A DNA stretch of 64,000 bases, taken from the NCBI GenBank assembly GCA_034336665.1, contig CM067568.1, positions 43,442,770 to 43,506,769 on the forward strand, read 5' to 3'. Source of the stretch: Luscinia megarhynchos. Its lineage: Eukaryota; Chordata; Aves; Passeriformes; Turdidae. A program made the translations under genes and the position numbers. Shown here piece by piece: positions 34,801-47,354 of this stretch (position 1 is its first letter; the number at the start of each line of letters is the position of its first letter). Under the pieces are notes generated by a model. The model saw nothing but the letters and a program-made list of their open reading frames with translations, searched no databases and was not told the DNA's origin.

Positions 34801-37300
34801 TTGTGACATGATGATCTTGAGGACACAGAAGGAATGTTACAAGCTGGAGACTATTGCATCCCTGTTTACCCTGGTGACAACACTTTTACATGGAAGAGCT
34901 TCCATAGCTTTCATTACTTCCCATTTCCTGCACTTTTGTTGCAGTTGTTTGGTTGGAACAGGCCATCATACCACTCTAACTCACTAGGCTAGCTTTTACT
35001 ATTTACCCAGGCTAATCTCAAAGTCTTGGCATTTATTCTAAACTAGGAATATTCCCTGCACTTGGAAAATGCCCACCAAATCCTGACATCATAGGGGAAG
35101 ATATGCTATCAGCTGCAAGAAACAAGGCTTCTCTGAGAATTAGGACAAAGGTTAGAGCACATTGCTTCACCAACTCCAAAATGGAGCATGAAATTAATTT
35201 TTGGAATAAGGAATTTCTACTATTAATTCTTCAAGATGAAAAAGAGACTGTAGAAGCAAAAGAAGAAAGAATTGTATGGCATTAGAAGAAAGGAAAAAGA
35301 AGGTGTGATGGAACACTGCCTAAAAGTGGAGTCTGTACAGAAACAGGACTCAAAACATCCACACTAGTCCCTCACTAGGTCAGGGAGTATGAACAGCATA
35401 CAGCACTTCTACTCTCTCTGAAAAGGAAAAAAATTTCTAACTGTGAAAACCTAAAGTTATTATTTTGTGAAAGAATATTTAAGATAATCTTCTGACAAGC
35501 CCAGCTCTTCCTCCTTCTAATATTTCCCTTCAAGCCATGGAAAAGAGTTCCATATACACCTCTCCCAGCTTAACATCTTTTCAATGGGGGAGAGACAGCC
35601 TATAACATAACCATCAAAATTCAACTGATTGCTCATTGGGAAATTGTGATAGAAAATTCCAGCAGGAGAAATGGCCCCACATTTAAACTGTAACATTTGG
35701 GGTTTCTATAGTTTTGATATATCTGTTACTGGTTCATTTGTATTCTATGTACTTGAAGATCTAGACATTCAGCATATTGTATCTAAGACTATATTATCAT
35801 ACTTCCTTTTTACTTTTTTTTTTCCCAAGCCTTTTTTTAATTCCTTACTTCAGTCTTGTATCCAGGGACCAAGAAAGTTGATGTGCCCTCAGTAATTTAA
35901 TGTGAAAGCTGCTGAACTCTGCTTCTGGACCCATAAAAGCAAAGGGTATTGATCTGCAATCTAATTTAAGTAGATGTTATAGAATAGGCAGATGATTTTA
36001 AGGCAATAATAATTAGTAAGACAGAGGTAATCGACTGTTTTTTGCATGATGCACTTTCAATAGGGAATGGTTGAGGGAAGGTGTTCCTATTTCTACAACA
36101 CTGAGTAAAATTCTCTCAAGAACTAATCCTATAAAACAGTAATTCCCTGTTATTCAAATTAGAAAATCAGACTATCAGTATAAAGGCATATTCCATGAAA
36201 GGATTTCTAAAAACATAAATTACTTAGAAACACAAACTTCTTGAAGAATGCCACTCACTTAAAAGTTATGCATCATCATAAGTGACTGAAATAGGAATGA
36301 ACTACAGCAGCTCCACTACTCCTTGATTTATGTCCAGAATTGTGCCTAAATTCATGATGCACCTATTTTCTAATAAAATCTTGGTTTCACACTAGAGCTT
36401 TGTTGAGAGAAATAAATACATTTTATGGGGGAACGTGATATTTCAGAATTTGATCTTGTCCCCATTAGCTCAAATGTACTGTCAATATAATTTTCAGGGA
36501 GCCTATAAAGGGAAATGTTAAAAAAATCTGGGGACTATCTGAAGCCACCCCAGGAAAAATCATGAAATCACGTCTTTCATACAAACAGAAAAATTTATTG
36601 AAGCCAAGCAGTTCTGCTCAGCAAAAACAGAAGCAAGAGTAATGAAGAATTAAAAAAACTTACTTCAGACAGAAACAGAAAATCAAGTCAATGGTGAACA
36701 AAATAGATAAAAATAAATCCATGATGCTAATCAAGGAACATAAAGAAATCACTGAAATGACAGTGCTAAATAAATCTAAAATATCAAAAGGCACTTTTAA
36801 ATGATTAAGAACAAAAAAAAAATCTATATTGGTTATGTGTAGGTTAGCTCCTTGGAGTAAATAGCAACAGTTTCAATAATTAAGGAACAACCAAACTGTG
36901 CTCATTAGCTAGGTATTTTTTGTTCTTGGAAAAAAATAGGAATCTGTATCCAGCTCATGTGCTACCAGTGACAGGACAAACAAATTGCTATCTGCAACGT
37001 ACTTGGTAGGAAGCATTTTAAACATATTTCACAGAAAGAATGAAAAACACAACAACGTTGGATATTTTCTCATAAATTGATACAATTGTTATAGCTAGGA
37101 AGTTTTTATACCACCAATATTTCTTTTAAGTAATCCTGTAAAATGGGAACAGGTCCAGAAAATTGCAGGAGAACTGTTCTTAAAATGTAAAAGTATTAGG
37201 AAGCAATGAGTATCAGTTAGCCTTGTCTCATAGAAATAAATCCAATCAAACATTGGTGGCTTTTTATCAAGGATTGCTGAACAAAGGATTACTGATTCAT
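31830..37300. other. Unique AT-rich DNA
   Basis: No gene recognised. The patch 33490-33740 is more C-rich and includes a small inverted repeat CTAAAGC...GCTTTAG and a GATTGG (reverse CCAAT) sequence. It might be an old LTR remnant, but nothing confirms this. A short CATAGAAT-like piece near 33938 is too small to call CR1. Open frames at 33948-34220 and 34230-34508 (+) have no support. Confidence 0.5.
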
Positions 37301-37303
37301 GAT

Positions 37304-37650
37304 TTAGAATCACAGAATTGTGGAAAGGTTTAGGTTGGAAGGGGACCTTAAAGATCATCTGTTTCCAAACCCCCTGCCATGTGCAGGGGCACCCTTCTCT
37401 AAACCAGGTTACTCAGAGCTCCATCACACCTGGCTGCAAACAGCTCCAGGAATGGGGGGGCCACAATTCCTCTGGGCAACCTGTTGCAGTGCCTCACCAC
37501 CCTCACAGTCAGAATTTCATCCTACTTTCTAATATAATCCAACTCTCTTTCAGTTTGTAGCTATTGCCCCCTCATCCTATCAGTACATGTCCTTGTAAAA
37601 GGAAAAGTCTCTCCACAGCTTTATTATTGTAAGGTCCCTTTGGGATTTGG
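37304..37650 (-). mobile_element. CR1 LINE 3'-end fragment
   Basis: Starts with AGAATCACAGAATTGTGG, then GGTTTAGGTTGGAAGGGGAC, CCTTAAAGATCATCTG and CCCCCTGCCATGTGCAGGGG. It continues through the CTGGCTGCAAACAGCTCCAG and TCTGGGCAACCTGTTGCAGT blocks and the ORF2 tail to about 37650. Only about 350 bp of the element remain. It is one of the better-preserved 3' ends in the window. Forward-strand frames 37318-37560 and 37320-37532 are antisense shadows. Confidence 0.95.
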
Positions 37651-37942
37651 TTGCTTATAACCTCTTTGGTTGAAGCAGAATTCTACAAGACATTTGATTT
37701 ATTATCACATGAATTGTGATATTAAAAACCTACACAGAATGAACAGAATATCTATTAAAATGGTTTGAATACCACATCACTGAAAGAATTTGAGAAGCTT
37801 TTAATGGGAAGATATTGAGCTAAAAAATAATTCAAGCATAACTCAGAGGCTGTAATTTACTATGTGAGCACCTGTGTTTCTACTGAGCTGTGAGTACCAC
37901 AAAGTTTGTCCACCCTGATTCTTTAGCACCTTTCCTTTGCAG

Positions 37943-37954
37943 GAGCATGCTCCA
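37943..37954. other. Perfect 12-bp palindrome GGAGCATGCTCC
   Basis: Self-complementary 12-mer. A related hairpin with the same arms lies about 420 bp downstream. Function unknown. Confidence 0.7.
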
Positions 37955-38368
37955 TCCCACCAGCTGTCTCACACACCCCTGTGCTTCACCCCCAGACCCA
38001 AATCATGCTAAGTTCTGCTGTTGCCCCTGAGTTCAGTGAGGAACTTCATTTGGCCATATGCACCCCTGGGAAAGAATTAGATGAATTAGAAAGAAGTGGT
38101 CTGAGCAACTCAAAGTCCATCTTCAGTAATGGAGGAAATCACAGCCATGCTGAATGCCATGGATATCAAACTCAGCTTCAGCTGTTGCAGCATCCAGCAC
38201 AACATCCAGTAAATTTTCTTTTATGGCAAGTATTGTTCCAGAGGAAGTTGCTTGGATGCTACTGTTGAGACATTTCAGTTGCCAGATCTGGGATAAGAAC
38301 AGAGTTCTCAGAATAAGGAATATACCTTTCAAAACATGTTCTACAAACTGATTGCTCTTCTCCCACCA

Positions 38369-38397
38369 GGAGCACTTTTGCTCCAAGGCATGCTCCA
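38369..38397. other. Hairpin GGAGCA-CTTT-TGCTCC plus adjacent GCATGCTCC
   Basis: A perfect 6-bp stem with a 4-nt loop (38369-38384) is followed by GGCATGCTCC at 38388-38397, which repeats half of the upstream palindrome. Confidence 0.65.
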
Positions 38398-39839
38398 GGG
38401 GACAAAATAAAATTAATCATGAGTTTGCAGGTGTTTCTCCCTTGAGTGTTTTCTATCTCTAATACTAGCAGACATAATAACCCATTTGTGTGAGACAGTT
38501 CTCAGCCTTTAGAAGCTTAGAGTGTCATAATGTCAGATCCCAGGAGAATGCTGTGTAAATGTGCAGATAAGCAGGAAAACTGGAGATCCCTTGGGAAAAT
38601 TAGATTTTCCTGAAGTCTTCAGATAACACACATGCATCTTTGGATTCAAGATTTTTTTTTTCTGCCAGGCACAACCATGTTCAACATTAAAGGTATTTTT
38701 CTATCATTGTAATCTTTGAAATATTATTCTATTACAGTAAAAGCTTTATTAGAAGCCAGCCATTACTAATAGTCAGGTTCAGATTGAACTGGTGCTACTG
38801 CCAGAAATCCTAACTCCCATAGTCCCTGGGACACTTCAGACTGCAGCTCTCTCTGATACCTTATATCCAAGGAACTCTCAGAAACAAATTAAGAGTTTCT
38901 TTTTTACATAGGCTTTATTTTTTCATTTTGTATTGTTCAATGTAAACAAATAAAATCAGAGAAATCACTTTTGAGTGTCAAGTCTTACAAAAACATCAGT
39001 TCATAGTCTCATGGGCTATTCTGCCAGAAAATAATAATTAAATAAGAAAGGAATACGTGAAAGGAAAAAAATTACAACTAGAACAAAAATTCTTATTAAT
39101 AGAAAGATTAAAAGCCACCTTCTAAAGTGACCCAGACACATTTAAGATATATCTACTGATTTTTATGAGATTCAGTACATTCTTATTATCTTTTTATTGA
39201 TTTATTACCAGATATATATTTCTAAATGTTACCTTTTTTAAGTGTTCTCTTTGCAATGGTTGAAGATTAAAGCATGGTAAAAGGGAAAATTTTCTAACTT
39301 GCATTGTACACATGTTGAAACAAACTCAGCTTGTACTTACCAGTATCCACAGTCCAAAGGGTAAAACCCTGTAACTGCTGTGCTTTACCATAACATTAAA
39401 AACAGCAGGCATCCACAATGGGTATATAAAATATTGGGTTTATACTGGTAAGAGAAACTTAGCTTCATAGAAACTTCCTTTTCTTTATACATAGCCAGCA
39501 CCCCAAAATTTATATCTTAAGCTGACTGGAATGACTAGGTAGATCATAAAGGCAGAAAAAATTATTTTTTTAAAAAGTAAATCATAAGGAAAAAAGCAGC
39601 ATAGATTACAGCATTTCCTGCCTAATGTCATCCTTCAGGTACAAAAGCCATCATTATTTTGATGCTGATAAATTGCACTTCCTGGCACAGAAGGTCCTTC
39701 CCTTTATGAAGGAGCACTTGACAAAGGAAGCCAAACCCTCACAGCCAGAAAGGCCACTCCACAGAAATGGTTTTGCCCATCAAACACAAGGCTCTTTCAG
39801 CTGCACTGAGCATCACCTGCAGTCTGATTGATCTCAGTT

Positions 39840-40230
39840 AACATTCCCCTTCTTTTAATTTTCTGGCATTTTGGCTGCATTAACCCTATCGTGTAAAGGG
39901 TTTTTGTTCTCCAATTCACCCCGCTGGTGAGATAGCAACACAGATCAGATGTTTGTGAAACCTGCCAGAGCTTTGGTAGCTTGCACTCTCTCCTTATGTC
40001 AAAATAGTTTATTTTTGGCTTTATAAAAGTTCACAGAACCTACGATGACAGCTGCTGCAAAAAGCCACTTCACATTTTCCTCATAATAATATGTTAACAC
40101 AGTAATAATATATTACTGCATTAATATAATGGTTAGCATTTCCACAGCGACTGACTGATGCCAAATTGAGTATCCCTCTAAATCTGATATGCTATAAAGA
40201 AAATTCCCAATCCATTGTGAAAACTCTTGT
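39840..40230. promoter_or_regulatory. Candidate conserved non-coding element
   Basis: Repeat-free block with retained CpGs (CCTATCGTGTAAAG, CACCCCGCTGGTG, CCTACGATGAC, CCACAGCGACTG) in an AT-rich, CpG-poor background. It also has AT-core motifs such as AGTTTATTTTTGGC. CpG retention outside an island and motif density are typical of conserved enhancers. No alignment was available to test this. Confidence 0.35.
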
Positions 40231-40234
40231 TGAG

Positions 40235-42955
40235 CATCAACATATATTCTGTGTTCATGCTGACTATCAGTATTGCTGTGAAAGAAAGCCAAATAACCTC
40301 TATGTTTACACACCTAAAGTGACCAATACCTGTTAGAAAAGTGTAAGCCACAAACAGCTGTGGTCAGCTTTTAAGACTATTCTGGAATATATATACATAT
40401 ATGCATGCATACATACACATACATTTTGCTAGTAGTCTAATGAAGCAAAAGTATTTTTAAAATAGTTTTTTTTCCTCCCACATACAGAGATGCAGCTTGT
40501 GTTCCTTGCTTCCATGCTACAACATGGAAAGAAAGCATGATTTGAAAAACTGAAAGGCTGGACAAATGTACCTAGAAGAAGAAGCTGACCAGTAATACAC
40601 ACAAGAGGCAATGCACCAGGCACTATGTGATTATTTTTCTAAATAATTTTCAATTCTAAAGATCTGTAGCACAAGAATTCCTCAAAGTAGAACTAACATC
40701 CGTGTTTTAAGCAGACCTTAACAGCTTTTTCTTCCTCAAGTCTGCCCAATCACTTTTAGGTGTATGCCACATTAGAGCACCCACAGTCAAATATGCTGCT
40801 GACAAAAAATTACCTCTCCATATAACAGAAACTGCATACCAGCTTATTCTTTTTTGCTGCTTTTTTGCCTTTTTTAAAAACTTTATCAGCTGCTAGTTTT
40901 AATGGATAATAATAGGGGTTTGCATTAAGGAAAGAGACAGAGAAGAATCATTCCCAATTGCTCCAGATTTTATAAGCCTTCATATCCCCTCAATACTTTC
41001 TCTCTGAGCCTGAGGCACACTAGTTGATTTAATTAATCCTCAAACAGAAATCATTTAATCTCTCTGATCATTCTTATTTCCTTTTTCTATAACTTTATTT
41101 CTTTTTTTCTTCAAATAGGTTAATGAATACTATAAACAATTCTGAAAACACCAGAAGACTGAAGACTGATACAATTCCTTTTTTTTATTCTTTTCCCTAA
41201 AAGTTCTAAAGTTTAAGCTAATACTTTTAGGCTAAACTCATTTTCTTACAGCACCAGTGAATATAAATTAAACAATATCTGGCTCTTAGATATAAGTGTA
41301 GAGTACATCAGAACTTGTGACTAAGTCAAAATTAGCAGAGCCAGAATTTAAACCCTTGTACTCTAAACCTTTGGTAAGGATTCCTTTCTGCTCTGGAAGT
41401 TCATGCACACAGCAGGAACAGACCTGTACTTTGAGAACATTCAGAAGCAAGAAAACTAACAGGCATCAAAATTAATGGTCTGCTGTATGTGGCAAATTTA
41501 GGATTGAACTTTAATCTGCTTTGTGCCAAAGTAGTAGCTTAACCAGGACACAATCCCATCTATATAATATGATAATAAGTAAAAACCTGGCAGATTATCT
41601 CAGATAAGAAATTATACAATTTATGTGTTGAAGTGAAAATGGCTGCCAGTGACAAAATATGTAGATGACTTAAAGCCTGATCAATGGTTAAGATTCTAAA
41701 CAATTTGCAATTCATACAGTTCTGCAAGTGACTTGCTGCTTATTGTCATTTGGGGCTTTATCTTTCTATTGTTAGAGAAAGGGATTATGAATTATAGAGA
41801 AAGGCAACACAAAAGATCCTGAAAGCTTTTCAGATGTTGAAAAACACAAACTTGTTCAATTATTAAGTGATTTGTGATGTTACAGAAGGGCAAATTAATA
41901 TTCAACATGAAGATGAAAACACCCTCAAAGAGAGATATTGCTTGGGCAGCTATAAGTTTTTAGAGACTGGCTTGCAGAAAGCACTGTGGAATACCTGCTG
42001 CTGATAGGCCATGAAATATTTACAACTGTAAAATCTTCTATTTTATTCCCAACATTTTTCATCAGTTAAACAGCCCCCCAAATAAAACCCTCCAAGAAAA
42101 AACAAATAAAAACTCCAAAAGCCTTCTCAAGGTAAAAAAACCTATATTTAGCATCATAACTCTGAAAATAATCTGCAGTAAAAGCAGGCCCTGTAAAGCC
42201 AAAGGCAAGACTTAAAATGATTTGTTTGATGGCAGTCTTTCGCTTACAGCTTCCGTGAACTACCACTGAAATGCAAGTGCAATATTCCTCTGTGTATGTT
42301 ACCTTTCATTTGCAATTCCAGGTGCAAGGGACTTTTTCAAACCTTTCCTGGGCATGCATCCATTTGTTTTCCTACATGTGCACTGACAAGCCGGGTTGGG
42401 TCTAATATGAAGTTTGCAATGTTCCAGGTGTTACTCTGACATCAATAACAAATTATTGCTGGGGAGGAACTTCAGCCCTGGTATTTTAAGTCAGGATCCA
42501 AGTTCTGCTCAGCACTCAGGACCCATTCTAAGGACCATGGCCCATAGGCAGTCAGGGACCTTGCACCCAGCTCAGTGCTCATCATTGAGGATTGCTCCCA
42601 GCCAAACCCCAGCAACACTTCACACAGCCCGAGCCCCATTTGCCAGCAGGATCCTCTCTCTCACCTAATGCCTTTCCATCAGCTTCAAAGCAAACATTTC
42701 CATAAAGCAGCACAGTCCCCATGCTTGTATTAACATCAGTCCAGACAAGTGTTAGCTGTTTACTTCAGTGCAATTTATGATTGCTGGCACTATAAAAATG
42801 CTATAAATCTCACTGAAAACTTTCTTATCATTTATCTCTATTCTTGGTGATGTTTTGCAAATAACATTTTGGAACAATGAAAGTAAACATAGACATGTAA
42901 GAAAAATATGGTCATAAAAATAGACTGATTACAGTTTCAGGTGCACAATTTGGTT
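40235..42955. other. Unique AT-rich DNA
   Basis: No gene recognised. Contains an alternating purine-pyrimidine stretch at 40386-40425. A C-rich patch at 42450-42670 has an 84-codon frame without recognisable features. Confidence 0.5.
40386..40425. repeat. AT/CATA alternating purine-pyrimidine repeat
   Basis: Runs of ATATATACATATATGCATGC followed by CATA units. It is degenerate simple sequence, possibly unstable in length. Confidence 0.8.
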
Positions 42956-42959
42956 AAAA

Positions 42960-43480
42960 TTTTGTTTCTATAGCAAGTGTCCTTAAATTAAAGGTATTTA
43001 GCCTTCAGCTGCAACAGTAGTTTGGGGCTTTTTTTAATACAATGTATTATTTTGATTTGTCTCAGGGTTAATCTCAGGAATATTACACAGAATTAACTGG
43101 CTCCTTCTATTTAGTTAAAAATTTTATCACCATATTAGCATTACTCTCACAGTTAATTAATGTTTGTTTTCCAAGAGAAAAGGCTTCAGTTAATCCCCGA
43201 TATTTACTACTGACAGTGCCAACATTTCAGAGCCATTGTCAGGCTTAAATCAGAAGAACTATCAGGCTTATAGGACTATTTACAGTCGCTTTATCCTTCT
43301 ACTTCTCTACCAACATTATTAACAATAGCGCAAAATGCAGTGGTAATTTTGTAAACACAAAGCTGGCCATTAAATACCAAACTGAGACCAGCCTGTAACC
43401 ATGGCCCTGAAATGACAGCAGTATTCAATATTGTGTTAACTCAGGCTGAGCTAAATTGAAACAGAATGTAGCAAAATACA
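42960..43480. promoter_or_regulatory. Candidate conserved non-coding element (strongest)
   Basis: Repeat-free block with the TTAATTAA core at 43153-43160, an OTX/PITX-type TAATCC at 43191-43196 and CpGs at CCCCGATATT, CAGTCGCTTT and AATAGCGCAA. Its base mixture is even, with few homopolymers. The sequence around 43280-43450 (ACCAACATTATTAACAATAG, AAAGCTGGCCATTAAATACC) has the look of deeply conserved vertebrate non-coding DNA. If so, it is probably a tissue-specific enhancer of a distant developmental gene. This is inference from texture. Confidence 0.4.
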
Positions 43481-43639
43481 TATATTTGCAGTTCACCAAA
43501 TGAACCATTCTTTCCAGCCCTCCATTACACATTTATTTTCCAACACTTCTAACTATTAATTGTACTAGCTGTAGAAAACTGTGTCCAGTGAACAGGCTTT
43601 AGTTACTTTCTATATAAGGTTTAGGCTTAATTTTAAAAG

Positions 43640-43930
43640 GGAAAATTGTATTTCAAAGCTTTTATGCCATAATTCCCTTCCTCACTTTTCAAAGGGGAAT
43701 GAACTTACATAACTTCTACTAAATTTTTAATAAATTTATTTCCCACATGTAAAAAATATTTCATTGGGAATTGGAATAATTTACGAGCTAATTACAGGCA
43801 GCACAGATAATGCATTTTTCAGTCCAGTAATTTTCAGATGCTCAACAAAAGAGCAAAATAAGAGTTTCAATAAAACTCAGTAAGGCAAGAAACTGCAAAT
43901 AACAGGTGAAAAAGGCTTGAAATGTCAATA
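43640..43930. promoter_or_regulatory. Candidate conserved non-coding element
   Basis: Contains TTTACGAGCTAATTACAGGC with a TAATTA core at 43789-43794, then AGATAATGCATTTTTCAGTC. It lies just downstream of the stronger candidate and may be part of the same regulatory cluster. No alignment evidence. Confidence 0.3.
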
Positions 43931-43934
43931 TGTT

Positions 43935-46865
43935 TTGTTATGAATTATCCAATTCAGTCCTTCTGCAGTAAGTGAATTATAATGGGAATCAAGAGTACAC
44001 CAAGTCTTTGAAAAGCTTGTTGAAAATGTGAGTTATCTTTTAAGCTTGTTGCACCTAATAAAGGAAAGAGTAGCCACTGGGGAAAGTGCTCTGCACAGCC
44101 ACCTGAGCATTTCTGTAAATCCTGTATATGCCTATACACACTCATTTATAAATATGGCAGTCAGTGCTTTCCAAAGCACAGTAAATTCATACCTAATCAG
44201 AACTCTGTGCTCCTCTGGGATGAATTCATGCAGGGGAGAAGCAGCCCACGTCTGCTCGTGTTTGGACAGTGGCACAGAGGGCTGGCTGTGGGCCAGCTGC
44301 TGTGAGCTGGCTCATGTCCCTCTCCCCAGGACTCATGTGCTCTGAAGTAGAGCAACTGCATAATGCTTGATCCAATTCTCCTCTGGGCCTTTGAAACAAC
44401 TGCTTTTTTGGTCATTTTCCACTTCAAAGTGCCCAAAATAATGAAACAGCACTTCAAACCTGACAGAGGAATGCTTTAGCAAGGTGTTGGCTTTTTCAAT
44501 AATAATCTGACATTAAGGGAACTTGTTTTCTGTCCCAGAGCAAGGCACGTAATGCACACATTTATGCAGCTTATTAGCCCTTCTCTGCAAAGTTAGGTTC
44601 TACTTGTTTAGAGCCAACTCAGATATAACTTTTCAGTCACGAGATACACCATGTTCACAGAAATTAAAACAAGTGGAGAAGTTACTACTCTTCCTATCCT
44701 GTAGCACATATCCCAGAGAACACTGCAGAGCCATGTGGCTGCACATACAGGACAGAAGATGAAGAGATGAAGTCTTCTACTGTACAATGTACAGCCTTCT
44801 AGCACTGTACAATGTACAACCTTCTAGCACTGTACAATGTACAACCAAGTACTGTAAAGCACTCCTCTTGGACAATGGTTATTGCCAAAAGTGGCCTTGG
44901 GGAAATGTTTCTGTAGCATAAATCTGTATCTTGGGCTTCCTTTCCCTAGGACTCCTCTTCCCCATTTGTAGAAACAAGGTTATGATCTTCATTTGCCTCT
45001 ACTCCCAACTGCAGTCTCTGTGGACTACCACAAAAAGAAACAAGCCAAAAACCTCTAACCATTTTCTCAGAAGAGATTCAGACAAAAAAGGGAGATGGAA
45101 AAACAAAAGCAAACTCCAAATAAAGCCAAGGGAGTTACTGCATGAAGGACTTTGGGTGAACAGGAAAGTGAGCCAGCCAACCAGCCTGCACAGCCTCTAC
45201 TGTGTGGATGTGAAAGGAGCAGCACCTCCAAAAAAAGGGAAAATAGGAAAGGTTGCAACATGAATGTATGAGTATGACCCTCCTCTGTTCAGCCATTTGC
45301 TGATATAGCAAGTCTGGAAATTCATGGTGATAAGATCCCTATCTCTTCAAGTAATGTGACTAAACTAGATTGGTGGAACTCAACAAGCTCAGAGATCCTC
45401 CTCACAGTACTGTAAACAGTTCCTAAGCCCATAGAAACTCAGTCCAAAAGACTAAACTGGTTATTGTCTTTGCTAGTTCCTGAAGGTACAACTCTGTTAT
45501 TCTCCCCATAAATATCCTTTTTCTCCCTTTTAACTATTTCCTATTTCTTAGTTTATTTATTGACATCCTGCAATCAATCTTTTAGCCTTCAATATTGTCA
45601 TTGTCTACTCAGAGAATTAAGGACAGGGAATATTCCCAGAGTTGATACAAGTGAATTTGGTACCCATTGTGAGAGAAGAGGATCCCAGATAGCCCTCTAA
45701 TGGCAAAAGCCCTGGAAACTAGACTTTTGAACCTATATTTAGGAAATGTGGAAGCTCATCGGTTTTAATGTGCTTAGAGACGTACAAATGAGATAGGATA
45801 CTTGAAACTCAGATACCATTAGAATATTAAATAAATCTTAATTAAACTGGCATGATTTGGAAGTAAATGCACTAAAATTAATATCACTATACCAGAGCAT
45901 CTGAAAACTGAAGCATGCTTTCAATAATTACTGCCAAAAATTGCCTTCTCTGCATCTCATTTTGTAAAGATTAGCCAAGCAGTGAAATCCTGGAATCAAA
46001 TACATCCATTAACTGGCCTTCAGAAATTAGCATAATTGATCATGTGAGACATCACTGACCCTAAGCAATTTTTAAGTTTTATTAAGCTTATATGGTTTCC
46101 ATTTGGTCATGGTTCTACTGCAGTCCTGTTGAGCCAGACAGATAAAGGATGGCACCCCCAGATGATGCCCAAAGCAACACAGCATTACTCCATATGAGAA
46201 AAAAAAATAAATTGTCACCCAAGTAAACACAAAGAAAGAAAAAGTAAGATCTAAATAGTCAGGCAGTGGCAACTATCTTACACAGTGCTCAAAGCATGGT
46301 AAGATTGGTAAGGAGTCAATTCCATTCTTTTATTTAGGAGACTCTCTATGTCATTCAGTGTGGAAACTATTTAAAATCTCCCTGAAAAGGGATCGATTAC
46401 ACAACAGCAAAGATTTATGATGCTTGATACCACTAACAAAGGAAAAAAAAACAGTTTTAATTAAGTAATACAATGCTAAACAGCTTGTATCTCACCTATG
46501 GTGCCTAGGAGGTATCAGGGTGCACAACATCCTATAAAAACAATACTTTTGCTTTTAATACTCTCAAAAGAATTATTCTGTGGCACATCACTGCATAGAA
46601 GTAGTGTGCTGGTTTTGCAGAGAAAAAAGCAAGCAAGGTAAAGAGGTGACATGCCAAGGTTTTCTGCAAATAGCAATCTGTTTTTTTGTCAAAATTCAGT
46701 GGTATTTGTTTGACATTTAATTAAAACTCAGGGCCATCAAACTCAAAGGCCTAGCAATGTCACCACACTTAACTTGTTAGAAGGTGCACTTCTTGTGGCT
46801 CTTCAGCTCAACAGTTTAGGAAAAGGTTGGAAGATAAAAGGTCAACAGGGGGATTTTTTTAAGAT
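43935..46865. other. Unique DNA
   Basis: No gene or interspersed repeat recognised. There is a G+C-richer patch at 44200-44350, with short frames on both strands but no motif. The 25-bp tandem repeat at 44774-44846 lies here. An open frame of 110 codons at 44931-45263 (+) is Lys/Ser-rich with no domain. Confidence 0.5.
44774..44846. repeat. Three copies of a 25-bp near-palindromic unit
   Basis: The core TGTACAATGTACA starts at 44781, 44806 and 44831, giving an exact 25-bp period. CCTTCTAGCAC lies between copies. The core is self-complementary at 12 of 13 positions, so each copy could form a short hairpin or bind a dimeric factor. Copies differ by only one base (ACAGCC versus ACAACC), which suggests recent expansion. 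Confidence 0.95.
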
Positions 46866-46869
46866 GTTT

Positions 46870-47350
46870 CTAACTAGTTGTTTAATCAATAAAAATAGCC
46901 ATTCAGCTTTTTAAAAGTGAATGCATGAAAAGCCATGGGCATGAAAATGCAATTACTCTGCTGTAAATTGGTAGCACATTAGTATGCTGGAAGGGAGAAA
47001 GAAAGTATAGCTTGGGCTTGGAGAACCATGAGATTGATAGCCACCAGGAAAATGGTTGCTTTAATTAATTTTCTTCTGAAAATTATCCAGCCCATTAAAA
47101 CTTCTTTAATACTTGCACGTAGTGAGCGTTGGCTCTAACTTATGAAAAGCTGATGAAACACACAAGACAACACAGCAAGAAATTCTGAAGGCAAACTAAT
47201 TAAAGCAGTTTTTTAATAACTTTCTTACAAACAAATTACCATTTTCTTAAGGGCATTCTTGTTCCCCTTGAGACTTCAGGAACATAATTACTGGCAAACA
47301 GTCATTATTTCCCTTTTTTGATGGAGCATTTTACCATCTAATAAACAAGC
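46870..47350. promoter_or_regulatory. Candidate conserved non-coding element
   Basis: Contains GCTTTAATTAATTTTC (core near 47061-47070), TAATTA at 47197-47202, CpGs in TTGCACGTAGTGAGCGTTGG near 47115-47130, and GAAAATGCAATTACTCTG. It is repeat-free and motif-dense. The block resembles conserved enhancers with homeodomain sites. Texture only. Confidence 0.35.
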
Positions 47351-47354
47351 AAGG

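Larger units (their letters stand above)
37655..39835. other. Unique DNA, no supported gene
   Basis: No repeat family recognised. The part 37915-38405 is slightly richer in G+C, with open frames on both strands (37981-38268 +, 38386-38123 -). Neither frame shows a domain. Two GGAGCA...TGCTCC inverted repeats lie in this part and are listed separately. Confidence 0.5.
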
